A stretch of DNA of 64,000 bases, taken from positions 2,326,501 to 2,390,500 of the forward strand of contig NZ_LT707064.1 of the NCBI RefSeq assembly GCF_900156465.1, given 5' to 3'. This stretch comes from Pseudomonas sp. 7SR1 (GTDB lineage: Bacteria; Pseudomonadota; Gammaproteobacteria; Pseudomonadales; Pseudomonadaceae). The translations under genes and the position numbers were made by a program. This document shows positions 46,919 to 56,531 of this stretch, one piece after another (positions within the stretch are counted from its first letter, which is position 1; every line of letters begins with the position of its first letter). Below the pieces are notes generated by a model that was not told where the DNA came from, made no database searches, and was given only the letters and a program-made list of their open reading frames with translations.

Positions 46919-47929
46919 ATGCAAGCAATGCGTGGCTGGTCGACGCGACATGTTCCGTGGATCGGCCTGGTCGGCTTCCTGGGCGCTGCGTCGCACGCCT
47001 TGGCCGGCGAATACGAAGGCTCGCCGCAGGTGGCCGAATTCGTCGGTGAAATGACCCGCGACTATGGCTTCGCCGGTGAGCAACTGATGGGCGTGTTCCG
47101 CGAGGCCGAGCGCAAACAGTCGATCCTCGATGCGATTTCCCGGCCCGCCGAGCGGGTCAAGCAGTGGAGCGAGTACCGGCCGATGTTCATCACCGAGGCG
47201 CGCATCGCCCGGGGCGTGGACTTCTGGCGCCAGCATGAGGCCGCCCTGGCCCGCGCGGAGCAGGAATACGGTGTGCCGGCCCAGGTCATCGTGTCCATCA
47301 TCGGCGTGGAGACCTTCTTTGGCCGCAACACCGGCAACTTCCGGGTCATCGACGCCTTGTCGACCCTCGGCTTCGATTATCCGCCGCGCGCCGAGTTCTT
47401 CCGCAAGGAGTTGCGTGAATTCCTGCTGCTGGCCCGCGAAGAACAGGTCGATCCGTTGACCCTCAAGGGTTCCTACGCCGGGGCCATGGGCCTGCCGCAA
47501 TTCATGCCCAGCAGTTTCCGCGCCTATGCAGTGGATTTCGACGGCGACGGCCACATCAATATATGGACCAACCCCACCGATGCCATCGGCAGCGTCGCCA
47601 GCTATTTCAAGCGTCACGGCTGGGAAGCCGGCCAGCCGGTGGTCAGCCGTGCCGACGTGCGTGGCGACCAGGTGGACCAGGGGCTGAGCGAGGGCATCGA
47701 GCCGACGAAAACCGTCGGGGAGTTGCGAGCGTTGGGCTGGTCGAGTCATGATGCGCTGCGTGATGACATGCCGGTCACCGCCATGCGCCTGGAAGGCGAA
47801 CAAGGGCCCGAATACTGGATGGGCCTGAAGAATTTCTACGCGATCACGCGTTATAACCGCAGTGTGATGTACGCCATGGCCGTGCATCAGCTGTCTGAAG
47901 AGCTGGTAAAAGCACGGGGCGTCAAATAA
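46919..47929 (+). CDS. mltB: membrane-bound lytic murein transglycosylase B
   Basis: 336 residues from ATG 46919 (AAGGTG upstream). A signal-like N-terminus (VPWIGLVGFLGAASHALAG) without a clear lipobox suggests a soluble periplasmic form (SltB1-like). The catalytic Glu131 is in IIGVETFFGRNTGN, followed by GAMGLPQFMPSSFRAYAVDFDGDGHINIW. It cleaves glycan strands to anhydro-muropeptides. It overlaps rlpA by one base, and sits within the elongasome gene string. Confidence 0.95.
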   Translation: MQAMRGWSTRHVPWIGLVGFLGAASHALAGEYEGSPQVAEFVGEMTRDYGFAGEQLMGVFREAERKQSILDAISRPAERVKQWSEYRPMFITEARIARGVDFWRQHEAALARAEQEYGVPAQVIVSIIGVETFFGRNTGNFRVIDALSTLGFDYPPRAEFFRKELREFLLLAREEQVDPLTLKGSYAGAMGLPQFMPSSFRAYAVDFDGDGHINIWTNPTDAIGSVASYFKRHGWEAGQPVVSRADVRGDQVDQGLSEGIEPTKTVGELRALGWSSHDALRDDMPVTAMRLEGEQGPEYWMGLKNFYAITRYNRSVMYAMAVHQLSEELVKARGVK

Positions 47930-48939
47930 TGCGGGCATTGCCTACCTGTCAACCCCTGAAGCTCGTGGCATTGGCCGCGTTGTCGCTGCTGGTCGTCAGC
48001 TGTTCGACCAGCCGCGCGCCGGCCCAGAAGAACAGCACCGCCGTGCGTGCCACGCCGGGCCTGGACATCAACCGTGCCCACAAGGACGGCGCGCCGTGGT
48101 GGGACGTGGATGTCTCGCGCATTCCCGATGCCACGCCGACCCTGCACACCGGTCCCTACAAGGCCAACCCCTATACGGTACTGGGCAAGACCTACTTCCC
48201 GATGGCCGATTCCAAGCGTTATGTCGCTTCGGGCACGGCCTCCTGGTATGGCACCAAGTTCCACGGCCAGAACACCGCCAATGGCGAGGTGTACGACCTG
48301 TATGGCATGAGCGCGGCCCACAAGACCCTGCCGCTGCCCAGTTATGTCCGGGTGACCAACCTGGACAACAACAAGAGCGTGATCCTGCGGGTCAACGACC
48401 GCGGGCCGTTCTATTCCGACCGTATCATCGACCTGTCGTATGCGGCGGCGAAAAAACTCGGTTACGCTGAAATCGGCACCGCGCGGGTCAAGGTCGAGGG
48501 CATCGACCCGCAGGAATGGTGGGCCCAGCGAGGCCGTCCGGCGCCTTTGATGCTCAACGAGCCGAAAGTGGCGCAGAATGCGGCGCCGGCGGTGACGGCT
48601 TCCACCGGAACGGTGGAGCAGTGGACGCCTCCGCCGCAGCAGCACGCCGCGGCCGTCGTGCCGATGCAGGTCGAGGCAAAAAAAAACGCTTCTGCAATGG
48701 CGTCTGGCCAGTATCTGCAAGTGGGCGCGTTCGCCAACCCGGACGCTGCAGAACTGCTACGGTCGAAGCTGAGCACGATGGTGAGCGCTCCGGTGTTCAT
48801 CAGCTCGATCGTGCGCAACCAGCAGACACTGCATCGGGTGCGCCTGGGGCCGATCGGTTCTCCGGGTGAGGTCCAGCAGGTCCAGAACAGCGTGCGCCTG
48901 GCCAATCTCGGTTCGCCGAGCCTGGTCACCGCCGAATGA
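47929..48939 (+). CDS. rlpA: endolytic peptidoglycan transglycosylase RlpA (lipoprotein)
   Basis: 336 residues. Lipobox LVVSC with Cys25. The double-psi beta-barrel domain (YVASGTASWYGTKFHGQNTANGEVYDLYGMSAAHKTLPLPSYVRVTNLDN, with the catalytic His/Asp region NDRGPFYSDRIIDLS) cleaves naked glycan strands. A C-terminal SPOR domain (GQYLQVGAFANPDAAELLRSK) targets septal denuded glycan. A Pro/Gln-rich linker joins the two. It is transcribed with mltB. Confidence 0.96.
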   Translation: MRALPTCQPLKLVALAALSLLVVSCSTSRAPAQKNSTAVRATPGLDINRAHKDGAPWWDVDVSRIPDATPTLHTGPYKANPYTVLGKTYFPMADSKRYVASGTASWYGTKFHGQNTANGEVYDLYGMSAAHKTLPLPSYVRVTNLDNNKSVILRVNDRGPFYSDRIIDLSYAAAKKLGYAEIGTARVKVEGIDPQEWWAQRGRPAPLMLNEPKVAQNAAPAVTASTGTVEQWTPPPQQHAAAVVPMQVEAKKNASAMASGQYLQVGAFANPDAAELLRSKLSTMVSAPVFISSIVRNQQTLHRVRLGPIGSPGEVQQVQNSVRLANLGSPSLVTAE

Positions 48940-49104
48940 TTTGATTCAAGGCCCGCTTGCGGTTCGAGCGGGTCAGGTTGTTGGCTCCATGAATAACAAA
49001 AGCCCGGCAAGGGATGTGAGTGAGCAACTTAAATACGCGGCAGCTCCAGGGCTGCCTGTTTAGTTTTGCCTTTGGGCAGTCCCATTAGCGATTTCGAGAG
49101 ACGG

Positions 49105-50262
49105 ATGAACATCACCACCTTTGCCAAGCGCCTTTGCCTGCTAGTCCCGCTGCTTCTTTCTCCCACCGCGTTCGCGGCCGAGATGATGCCGTCGCCTCCA
49201 CAACTGGCGGCCAAATCCTTTGTGCTCATGGATGCCAGCAGCGGCAACGTGCTGGTCGAGAGCAATGGTGACCAGCGCCTGCCTCCGGCCAGCCTGACCA
49301 AGCTGATGACTGCGTACATCGCCACCCTGGAGATCCGTCGCGGCCAGATCGGCGAAAACGACCCGGTCACCGTCAGCGAAAACGCCTGGCGCACCGGCGG
49401 TTCGCGGATGTTCATCAAGGTCGGTTCGCAAGTGACCGTCAGCGACCTGCTGCACGGCATCATCATCCAGTCCGGCAACGATGCCAGCGTCGCCCTGGCC
49501 GAGCACATTGCCGGCAGCGAAGACGCGTTCGCCGACATGATGAACAAGACGGTCGCCGACCTGGGCATGACCAACAGCCACTTCATGAACCCCACCGGCC
49601 TGCCGAACCCCGAGCACTACTCCTCGGCTCACGACATGGCGATCCTGGCGCGGGCGATCATTCACGAAGACCCGGCGCACTACGCCATCTATTCCCAGAA
49701 GGAGTTCTTCTGGAACGGCATCAAGCAGCCTAACCGCAACCTGCTGCTGTGGCGCGACAAGACCGTCGACGGCCTGAAGACCGGCCACACCGAAGAGGCC
49801 GGCTACTGCATGGTGTCTTCGGCGGTTCGTGACGGCATGCGCCTGATCGCGGTCGTCTTCGGCACCAACAGCGAAGTGGCCCGTGCCGCCGAGACCCAGA
49901 AGCTGCTGACCTACGGTTTCCGCTTCTTCGAAACCCAGACCTTCTACCAGAAGGGCACCGAACTGGCCCAGGCCCAGGTCTGGAAAGGCACCAGCAGCCA
50001 GGTCAAGGCCGGCCTGGCCCAGGACCTGACCATGACCCTGCCAAAAGGCCAGCTCAAGAAGCTTGCCGCCAGCATGACCATGAATCCACAACTGACCGCC
50101 CCTATCGCCAAGGGTGACGTGATCGGCAAGGTGGAAGTCAAACTGGAAGACAAAGTGGTGCACAGCGCCGACCTGATCGCCCTGGACGCGGTCGAGGAAG
50201 GTGGTATCTTCCGCCGCATGTGGGATAGCATCCGTCTATTCTTCTACGGCTTGTTCAACTGA
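49105..50262 (+). CDS. dacA: D-alanyl-D-alanine carboxypeptidase (PBP5/6 type)
   Basis: 385 residues from ATG 49105 (GAGAGACGG upstream) with a signal peptide ending near AFAAEM. Serine DD-carboxypeptidase motifs: Ser63-x-x-Lys66 in PPASLTKLM, SGN in IIQSGNDASVALAE and KTG in GLKTGHTEEAG. The C-terminal amphipathic anchor (RRMWDSIRLFFYGLFN) holds it to the inner membrane. It trims pentapeptides. In P. aeruginosa the positional counterpart is named dacC. Confidence 0.96.
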   Translation: MNITTFAKRLCLLVPLLLSPTAFAAEMMPSPPQLAAKSFVLMDASSGNVLVESNGDQRLPPASLTKLMTAYIATLEIRRGQIGENDPVTVSENAWRTGGSRMFIKVGSQVTVSDLLHGIIIQSGNDASVALAEHIAGSEDAFADMMNKTVADLGMTNSHFMNPTGLPNPEHYSSAHDMAILARAIIHEDPAHYAIYSQKEFFWNGIKQPNRNLLLWRDKTVDGLKTGHTEEAGYCMVSSAVRDGMRLIAVVFGTNSEVARAAETQKLLTYGFRFFETQTFYQKGTELAQAQVWKGTSSQVKAGLAQDLTMTLPKGQLKKLAASMTMNPQLTAPIAKGDVIGKVEVKLEDKVVHSADLIALDAVEEGGIFRRMWDSIRLFFYGLFN

Positions 50263-50278
50263 TTCGAGTGTTGACCCT

Positions 50279-50311
50279 CATGGCCCCGTTCCTGTCCGGC
50301 GCGGGGCCATG
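50279..50311 (+). terminator. hairpin between dacA and ybeD
   Basis: CATGGCCCCG (50279-50288) and CGGGGCCATG (50302-50311), a perfect 10-bp stem with a 13-nt loop, 17 nt after the dacA stop. Without a T-run it may be an attenuator or a processing site between dacA and the ybeD-lipBA genes. Confidence 0.55.
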
Positions 50312-50342
50312 TTCGTTACCACGGCTTGTGAGGCCGTACGCC

Positions 50343-50618
50343 ATGACAGACTCTGAAGTAAAGGCGCCAAAAATCGAATTTCCGTGCGCGGATTACCCCA
50401 TCAAGGTAATCGGCGATACAGGGGTGGGCTTCAAGGACAGGATCGTCGCCATCGTCGAGAAGCACGCCACCGTTGATCTCAAGAGCCTGGCCGAGCGCCA
50501 GAGCACCAACGGCAAGTACACCACGATTCAGTTGCACATCATCGCCACCGGCCAGGAACAGCTGTACGACATCAACAGCGAACTGCGGGCGACCGGTTTC
50601 GTGCACATGGTGTTGTGA
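50343..50618 (+). CDS. DUF493 family protein YbeD
   Basis: 91 residues from ATG 50343. ACT-like fold: [33 protein letters not shown], then [35 protein letters not shown]. It is conserved between dacA and lipB in gammaproteobacteria; a regulatory role linked to lipoate has been suggested from the fold only. Its stop codon overlaps the lipB start. Confidence 0.95.
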   Translation: MTDSEVKAPKIEFPCADYPIKVIGDTGVGFKDRIVAIVEKHATVDLKSLAERQSTNGKYTTIQLHIIATGQEQLYDINSELRATGFVHMVL

Positions 50619-51265
50619 TGCCGGGCACGCTGGGCTTTCGCGAGCTGGGCCGGATGGCTTACGAACCGGTCTGGCATGCCATGCAGCGCTTTACCAACGA
50701 ACGCGGTGACACCACCGCGGACGAAGTCTGGCTGGTGGAACACCCGCCGGTGTTCACCCAGGGCCAGGCCGGCAAGGCCGAGCACCTGCTGCTGCCGGGG
50801 GATATTCCGGTGGTGAAGGTCGACCGCGGCGGGCAGGTGACTTACCATGGCCCCGGCCAGCTGGTCGCGTACCTGCTGCTGGACGTGCGCAAGCTGGGGT
50901 TTGGCGTGCGTGAGCTGGTGACGCGCATGGAGACCTGCCTGATCGAGCTGCTGGCCAGCTACGGCGTGAGCGCCGCAGCCAAGCCGGATGCACCGGGCGT
51001 CTATGTCGACGGGGCGAAAATCGCTTCCCTGGGCCTGCGGATCCGCCACGGTTGTTCGTTTCACGGCCTGGCGTTGAACGTGGACATGGATCTTTCGCCG
51101 TTTCGACGGATTAATCCCTGTGGTTATGCGGGGCTGGCGATGACCCAGCTGCGCGATCACACAGGAACGATTGAATTTGCCGAGGTAAGTGCCCGGCTGC
51201 GCGCGCAGCTCGTCAAACACCTCGACTATGCTGAGCAGACGACCCTCACGGGCGGAATCGACTGA
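50618..51265 (+). CDS. lipB: octanoyl-[acyl-carrier-protein]:protein N-octanoyltransferase
   Basis: 215 residues from ATG 50618 (TGATG overlap with ybeD). LipB transfers octanoate from ACP to lipoyl domains. Motifs: [41 protein letters not shown] (RGG-x4-HGPGQ) and the catalytic Lys region [24 protein letters not shown]. lipA follows at 1 nt. Confidence 0.97.
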   Translation: MPGTLGFRELGRMAYEPVWHAMQRFTNERGDTTADEVWLVEHPPVFTQGQAGKAEHLLLPGDIPVVKVDRGGQVTYHGPGQLVAYLLLDVRKLGFGVRELVTRMETCLIELLASYGVSAAAKPDAPGVYVDGAKIASLGLRIRHGCSFHGLALNVDMDLSPFRRINPCGYAGLAMTQLRDHTGTIEFAEVSARLRAQLVKHLDYAEQTTLTGGID

Positions 51266-51266
51266 T

Positions 51267-52289
51267 ATGACTACTGATGCAGTGCAAACCATGATCCCGA
51301 CGCAGGATGTTACCGAACGTCCGGCTCCGCGTGCCAAGGTCGAGGCCGGCGTAAAGCTGCGCGGCGCCGAGAAGGTTGCACGCATCCCGGTCAAGATCAT
51401 CCCGACCACCGAGCTACCCAAGAAACCGGACTGGATCCGCGTGCGTATCCCGGTTTCCCCGGAGGTCGACCGGATCAAGGCGCTGTTGCGCAAACACAAG
51501 TTGCACAGTGTCTGTGAAGAGGCTTCCTGCCCGAACCTGGGGGAGTGCTTCTCCGGCGGCACCGCGACGTTCATGATCATGGGGGACATCTGCACCCGTC
51601 GTTGTCCGTTCTGCGACGTGGGCCACGGCCGTCCGAAACCATTGGATGCAAGCGAGCCGGAAAACCTGGCCGTCGCCATCGCCGACCTGAAGCTCAAGTA
51701 CGTGGTCATCACGTCGGTGGACCGCGACGACCTGCGTGACGGTGGTGCCCAGCACTTCGCCGACTGCATCCGCGAGATCCGCAAGCTGTCGCCGAACGTG
51801 CAGCTCGAAACCCTGGTGCCGGACTACCGTGGCCGCATGGACATCGCCCTGGAAATCACCGCCGCCGAGCCGCCGGATGTCTTCAACCACAACCTGGAAA
51901 CCGTACCGCGCCTGTACAAGGCCGCGCGTCCGGGGTCGGACTACCAGTGGTCGTTGACCCTGCTGCAACGTTTCAAGCAAATGATGCCGCACATCCCCAC
52001 CAAGTCCGGCCTGATGCTGGGCCTTGGGGAAACCGACGACGAAGTCATCGAGGTCATGAAGCGCATGCGTGAACATGACATCGACATGCTGACCCTGGGC
52101 CAGTACCTGCAACCGTCGCGCAGCCATCTGCCGGTCCAGCGCTTCGTGCACCCGGATACCTTTGCCTGGTTCGCCGAGGAAGGCTACCGGATGGGCTTCA
52201 AGAACGTCGCTTCCGGTCCGTTGGTGCGTTCCTCGTACCATGCCGACGAGCAGGCGAAGCTGGTCAAGGCCGAGCTGCTGGGTTCCTGA
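51267..52289 (+). CDS. lipA: lipoyl synthase
   Basis: 340 residues from ATG 51267. Radical-SAM enzyme that inserts two sulphurs into octanoyl domains. Both cluster motifs are visible: the auxiliary cluster [12 protein letters not shown] and the radical-[11 protein letters not shown]. The C-terminal [16 protein letters not shown] contains the conserved RSSY motif. It ends the ybeD-lipB-lipA unit, with a terminator 20 nt downstream. Confidence 0.98.
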   Translation: MTTDAVQTMIPTQDVTERPAPRAKVEAGVKLRGAEKVARIPVKIIPTTELPKKPDWIRVRIPVSPEVDRIKALLRKHKLHSVCEEASCPNLGECFSGGTATFMIMGDICTRRCPFCDVGHGRPKPLDASEPENLAVAIADLKLKYVVITSVDRDDLRDGGAQHFADCIREIRKLSPNVQLETLVPDYRGRMDIALEITAAEPPDVFNHNLETVPRLYKAARPGSDYQWSLTLLQRFKQMMPHIPTKSGLMLGLGETDDEVIEVMKRMREHDIDMLTLGQYLQPSRSHLPVQRFVHPDTFAWFAEEGYRMGFKNVASGPLVRSSYHADEQAKLVKAELLGS

Positions 52290-52308
52290 TTCGGCGGCCA
52301 GCCTCCAG

Positions 52309-52346
52309 AATGCCCGCGCGGTGTCTCGCCAGCGGGCATTTTTTTG
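52309..52346 (+). terminator. rho-independent terminator after lipA
   Basis: AATGCCCGC (52309-52317) and GCGGGCATT (52332-52340) form a 9-bp stem followed by TTTTTT. Confidence 0.9.
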
Positions 52347-52456
52347 CCTCGGATTTCTGTAAATTCAGCCTTTCTTGTAGCAACCGGCGGCGATCCCTTC
52401 TGTTCGGGCTCGTTCCTGACTACTGTGTGTGCATCACTTCCCAGGGAGATCCATGG

Positions 52457-53413
52457 ATGACCGTTCGACCCACGCACGCCCTTTGTCCTCACCAGATGGT
52501 CCCCGCGTTGCCGCCCGAGGGGGTGATCGCCGTGATCGCGCCGGCCGGTCCCGGCGTGCTGGACACGGAAAAGGCAGTGCAATGGATGCGTGCCCGTGGC
52601 CACGAGTTGCGGATATTCCCCGGGGTCTATGAAAAGGATGGCTACCTGGCTGGCAGCGACGACGTTCGCCTCGACGACTTCCACGCCGCCTTCGCCGACC
52701 CCGAGGTCAAGGCCATCATTTGCCTGCGCGGTGGCTATGGCACGCCGCGCTTGCTGGATCGCATCGATTTCCAGCTTCTGCGCGACAACGCCAAGCCGTT
52801 TGTTGGCTACAGCGATATTACCGCGCTGCACCTGGCCATCAGCCGATACGCGGGTTTCGTCACGTTCCATGGGCCGTTGCTCAACGCCGATCTGCTGGGG
52901 GGCAAGGAGCCCTCCACCGTCACTTCGTTTTTCAGCTTCCTGCGCGGGCAGATGAAGGCGGGCAGCGTCATGATCCATCCCGAGGCCTATCCGTTGACCG
53001 TCGTGAAGCCTGGCATCGCCCAGGGGCGCCTGTTGGGGGGGAATCTGTCGATTATCGCGGCCACCATGGGCACGCCTTATCAGATCGATGCCGACGGGGT
53101 GATTCTGTTCATCGAGGACGTCAACGAGCCGCTGTACCGCATCGACCGGTTACTGACCCAGTTGCGCCTGGCCGGCACCTTGTCGCGGCTCAACGGCGTG
53201 CTGGTGGGGGATGTGGCCGGGGTGGATGGCGAGGCGCTGAATCGCTTGCTCAAGCAGACCTTCGAACCTTACGGCATCCCGGTGCTGTCCGGCTGGCGTA
53301 GCGGGCACTGCGATCCGAACCTGACCTTGCCCATGGGGGCCTTGGTGAAGCTGGATGCGGGGGGCAAGCGGTTGGTATTGGAACAGGATGTGGTGGCCGA
53401 CCGTCAGGCTTGA
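52457..53413 (+). CDS. muramoyltetrapeptide (LD-)carboxypeptidase, S66 family
   Basis: 318 residues from ATG 52457 (AGGGAG upstream). S66 serine peptidase: N-terminal IAVIAPAGPGVLDTEKAV, nucleophile elbow AIICLRGGYGTPRLLDRID and the KPFVGYSDITALH segment, with the C-terminal LFIEDVNEPLYRIDRLL Glu and a GHCDPNLTLPMG His. The Gly-Gly-Tyr-Gly site has no serine at the usual GxxRGGYGS position (here Thr), so activity should be checked. It removes D-Ala from recycled tetrapeptide in the cytoplasm. Confidence 0.92.
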   Translation: MTVRPTHALCPHQMVPALPPEGVIAVIAPAGPGVLDTEKAVQWMRARGHELRIFPGVYEKDGYLAGSDDVRLDDFHAAFADPEVKAIICLRGGYGTPRLLDRIDFQLLRDNAKPFVGYSDITALHLAISRYAGFVTFHGPLLNADLLGGKEPSTVTSFFSFLRGQMKAGSVMIHPEAYPLTVVKPGIAQGRLLGGNLSIIAATMGTPYQIDADGVILFIEDVNEPLYRIDRLLTQLRLAGTLSRLNGVLVGDVAGVDGEALNRLLKQTFEPYGIPVLSGWRSGHCDPNLTLPMGALVKLDAGGKRLVLEQDVVADRQA

Positions 53414-53517
53414 TGTTGAGCAGCCCCAGGGGTTGGATGTGTGTCCAACTCCTGGAGACAGCCCGTTTGAGCCGGGTTTCCATGTGGAAGCGAGCTTGCT
53501 TGCGGCCGCAAGGTGAG

Positions 53518-54840
53518 TCAGCGGTTGCGCAGGCCTTCCAGCAATTGATGGGTCGGGTACCCATCCGCCGGCCAGCCGAAGGATTGCTGGGCACTGCGAA
53601 TCGCCTTGCGGGTGTTGGCGCCGATGATGCCGTCGGGGTTGCCTGCGTCGTAATTGTGCTTGCTTAGCAGGGTTTGCAGTTCGATGCGTTCGCTGCGACT
53701 CAGAGGCAGGTCATCCTTGGGCCACTGGCCGTAGATCAATCCCCCCTCTCTGAACCGCTCCGACAGCAGGCCCACCGCCAAAGCGTATGACGAGGAGTTG
53801 TTGTACTTGAGAATGGCGCGGAAGTTGTCGAGCACCAGGAACGCCGGGCCGCGATAACCGGCGGGCAGCAGCAGGGCCGCCGACAGTTGTTCGGTGCCGG
53901 GCGGGACCTGGCTGCCGCTCGGCAGGCTGACCCCCAGTTGCAGCCATTCGGAGACCGGCTTGCGGACCGAGCCATCGGCCAAGGGGTAGTTGAACCCATC
54001 CTTGAGTCGCACCTCGAACCCCCACGGCTGGCCGCGTTGCCAGCCGGAGCTTTGCAGGTAGTGGGCGGTGGAGGCCAGGGCGTCGGTGGCGCTGCCCCAG
54101 ATGTCGCGGCGGCCGTCGCCGTCGAAGTCCACTGCGTGGGTGTTGTAGGTCGTGGGGATGAATTGGGTCTGGCCCATGGCGCCGGCCCACGAGCCGAGCA
54201 TTTTTTCCGGTGTGATGTCGCCCTGTTGCAGGATTTGCAGCGCGGCGATCAGTTGCGCGTGGGCGAAGCCCGGGCGCCGCCCTTCATAGGCCAGGGTCGC
54301 CAGGGAGTTGATCACCGACTTGTTGCCCTGAAACTGGCCGAAGTTGCTCTCCATGCCCCACACCGCCACCAGCGCCTGGCGATCCACGCCATAACGCTGC
54401 TCGATGTTCTGCAGGACCTGGGCATTCTGCTGGATCAGGTTCTTGCCTTTGCTGACCCGCAACGGGGACAGCGCGCCATCGAGGTATTCCCAGACCGGCC
54501 GGGTGAACTCCGGCTGACTGCGATCGGCCTTGATCACGCTCATGTCCGGGCTCACGCCGATAAAGGCGCGATCGAACAGGTCGGCACGAATTCCGGCGGC
54601 CAGGGCCTCCTTGCGAAAGCTCGCTTGCCATTCGGCGAAGGTCTGGGTGGGAGCGATGTCGAGGTTGTCGCCGGTGGGCACCACAGGTGGGACCACGGCC
54701 GGAGCGGTCACGGCGGGAACGGTCTGGAGTGGTTGGGCGTCGGCGGCGGTGGGTTTTTCTGCGCAGGCGACTAGCAGCGCGAGGCTTGTGGCAGCAGCCA
54801 ATTGGCGCAGGGGCCAGCGGCGAGAAAGACAGAAGGGCAT
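53518..54840 (-). CDS. lytic murein transglycosylase B family lipoprotein with peptidoglycan-binding domain
   Basis: 440 residues. Lipobox LLVACAE with Cys26, a Pro/Ala/Thr-rich linker (30-60), an MltB-type (SLT_2) domain with catalytic Glu164 in AVWGMESNFGQFQG and GAMGQTQFIPTTYNTHAVDFDGDGRRDIW, and a C-terminal PG_binding_1 domain (SRSERIELQTLLSKHNYDAGNPDGIIGANTRKAIRSAQ). It is a paralogue of mltB at 46919, but lipid-anchored and with an added wall-binding domain. Confidence 0.94.
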   Translation of the reverse strand: MPFCLSRRWPLRQLAAATSLALLVACAEKPTAADAQPLQTVPAVTAPAVVPPVVPTGDNLDIAPTQTFAEWQASFRKEALAAGIRADLFDRAFIGVSPDMSVIKADRSQPEFTRPVWEYLDGALSPLRVSKGKNLIQQNAQVLQNIEQRYGVDRQALVAVWGMESNFGQFQGNKSVINSLATLAYEGRRPGFAHAQLIAALQILQQGDITPEKMLGSWAGAMGQTQFIPTTYNTHAVDFDGDGRRDIWGSATDALASTAHYLQSSGWQRGQPWGFEVRLKDGFNYPLADGSVRKPVSEWLQLGVSLPSGSQVPPGTEQLSAALLLPAGYRGPAFLVLDNFRAILKYNNSSSYALAVGLLSERFREGGLIYGQWPKDDLPLSRSERIELQTLLSKHNYDAGNPDGIIGANTRKAIRSAQQSFGWPADGYPTHQLLEGLRNR

Positions 54841-54913
54841 GCAGGGGTCCAGAAATACAGATCAGATGCTGACCTTATCATGGGCGAGGCACAATTGGGC
54901 TGGTCCCGATGTT

Positions 54914-55078
54914 TCAAGCCGCCACAAAGCAAGAAGCCTCCCAGTTGTCAGACTGGAAGGCTTCGCGGCGGTAGCTGCCCTTGCCCTTGGCGGGTCGTTC
55001 CTGACGGCTTCGGAACAGGGGCTGGGCGATGATGGACTTGGCCTTGTTGGGGCCATGCCTGGATGGCTTTTTGCGCAT
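54914..55078 (-). CDS. arfA: alternative ribosome-rescue factor ArfA
   Basis: 54 residues, very basic, absent from many gene calls because of its size. The ArfA pattern is complete: KAKSIIAQPLFRSR, then KGKGSYRRE. ArfA recruits RF2 to release stalled ribosomes when trans-translation fails. AGGAG lies about 12 nt before the ATG. A 13-bp hairpin lies inside the last third of the coding sequence (54933-54964), as in E. coli, where it yields nonstop mRNA that tmRNA normally degrades, making ArfA a back-up system. Confidence 0.93.
   Translation of the reverse strand: MRKKPSRHGPNKAKSIIAQPLFRSRQERPAKGKGSYRREAFQSDNWEASCFVAA
54933..54964 (-). promoter_or_regulatory. hairpin within arfA coding sequence
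   Basis: Positions 54933-54945 pair with 54952-54964 around a 6-nt loop: 13 bp with one G-U in the minus-strand RNA. It covers about codons 39-49 and is a likely RNase III site or terminator generating truncated arfA mRNA. Confidence 0.7.
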
Positions 55079-55208
55079 GATCGGATCTCTCCTGGGGGAT
55101 GATTTCTTGCGAGGCAAATCATGGGACAGGACTGGGTTTTTGTCCAGTCCCTGCATTGTGCAGGAAGTGACGTTCAGACGGACAGGCAATTTGTGGTGAG
55201 AGATTGCC

Positions 55209-55329
55209 TGTGGCGAGGGAATTTCCTGTTGGGGTGTGAAGCCGCGCTGGAGTCTGGTGCTGCAGGGTTTCAGGTGCGAATCAAGGGGGGCGCTTCGCGC
55301 CCCAGCGGGGATAAATCCCCTCGCCACAG
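55209..55329. repeat. long REP element
   Basis: CTGTGGCGAGGGAATTTCC at the left and ATAAATCCCCTCGCCACAG at the right with an internal GGGGCGCTTCGCGCCCC hairpin. It lies in the 365-bp arfA-holA gap; I see no gene there. Confidence 0.78.
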
Positions 55330-55443
55330 ATAAGTCCCGTTGCCACAAATGATCCCGTTGCCACAGATGAATCTCTTCACCACGGGTAGTCCCCTGCCGG
55401 GTAAGTCTCCAGTCAACGGTATGCAGTGTGCTCTGCCGTGTGT

Positions 55444-56481
55444 TTATTCGGCGGGTAACGGCAGGCGCTGGCCGGCCATCAACAGCGTCAACCGGCTCAG
55501 GCTCATCCACGGCGAGCCTGCGGCCTGGCCCTTGATCTGCGCATCGATGCGCTGGGCTTCCAGCAGCAACTGCGCCCAGCGCGGTGCGGAATAGCGTTGC
55601 AGGGCCTTGCTCATCAGCGGTTTGCGCTTGTCCCAGACCGGGGGGCGGGCCTGGCTGAAGGCTTTGTCCAGGGGGACGCCCTGGCTGTATTGCAGCGACA
55701 GGTTGGCCAGCAGGCGCAACTCCCGGGCCAGGGCCCAGAGGATCACCGGCGGCTCGACGCCTTCGCCCCGCAAACCCTCGAGCATGCGCAGGGCATGGGC
55801 GGCTTCGCCGTTGAGGATCGCATCGGTCAGGCCGAAGACATCGAAGCGCGCACTGTCGGCTACGGCGGCTTGCACCGTTTCCACGGTGATCTGCCCGTCT
55901 TCGGCCATCAGCTTGAGCTTTTCGATCTCCTGGGCGGCGGCCAGCAGGTTGCCTTCGACCCGGGCGGCGATCAGTTCCACTGCGTCCTGGCTGGCCGACA
56001 GGCCGGCCTGGGACAGGCGCTGACGGATCCAGCTCGGCAACTGGCTGACGTCCACCGGCCAGATCTGCACGAACTGGGTCTGTGGGCCTTCGACCAGGGC
56101 CTTGCCCCACTTGGTCTTCTGCGCGCTGCCGTCGAGTTTCGGCAGGCTGATGAGCAGTACGGTGTCCTCGGCCGGTCGTGAGCAGTATTCGATCAGCGCG
56201 GCGGCCCCTTTGTCGCCGGGTTTGCCGGACGGCAGGCGCAGTTCCAGCAAGCGTTTCTCGGCGAACAAGGACATGCTCGCACCGGCCTGGAGCAAGGTGC
56301 CCCAGTCGAAGCTGGCGTCGGCGGCGAACACCTGGCGCTCGTCGAAGCCTTGTTGGCGGGCGGCGCAGCGGATGGCGTCGGCGGCCTCCTGGCACAGCAG
56401 CGGGTCGTCGCCGCTGATGATGTAGACCGGCGCGAGGGCACCTTGCAGATGTTTGCCGAGTTGGGCGGGGGCCAGCTTCAT
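55444..56481 (-). CDS. holA: DNA polymerase III subunit delta
   Basis: 345 residues, the standard length. HolA is the clamp-loader subunit that opens the beta ring. Family features: KLAPAQLGKHLQGALAPVYIISGDDPLLCQEAADAIR at the N-terminus, LLELRLPSGKPGDKGA, LPSWIRQRLSQAGLSASQDAVELIAARVEGNLLAAAQEIEKL. Same strand and order (leuS-lptE-holA) as in most gammaproteobacteria. Confidence 0.97.
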   Translation of the reverse strand: MKLAPAQLGKHLQGALAPVYIISGDDPLLCQEAADAIRCAARQQGFDERQVFAADASFDWGTLLQAGASMSLFAEKRLLELRLPSGKPGDKGAAALIEYCSRPAEDTVLLISLPKLDGSAQKTKWGKALVEGPQTQFVQIWPVDVSQLPSWIRQRLSQAGLSASQDAVELIAARVEGNLLAAAQEIEKLKLMAEDGQITVETVQAAVADSARFDVFGLTDAILNGEAAHALRMLEGLRGEGVEPPVILWALARELRLLANLSLQYSQGVPLDKAFSQARPPVWDKRKPLMSKALQRYSAPRWAQLLLEAQRIDAQIKGQAAGSPWMSLSRLTLLMAGQRLPLPAE

Positions 56482-56531
56482 AGACGGTTCATAAGAGAGG
56501 GCGAGCGGGGCGCGAGGGCGCCCCGCAAGGC

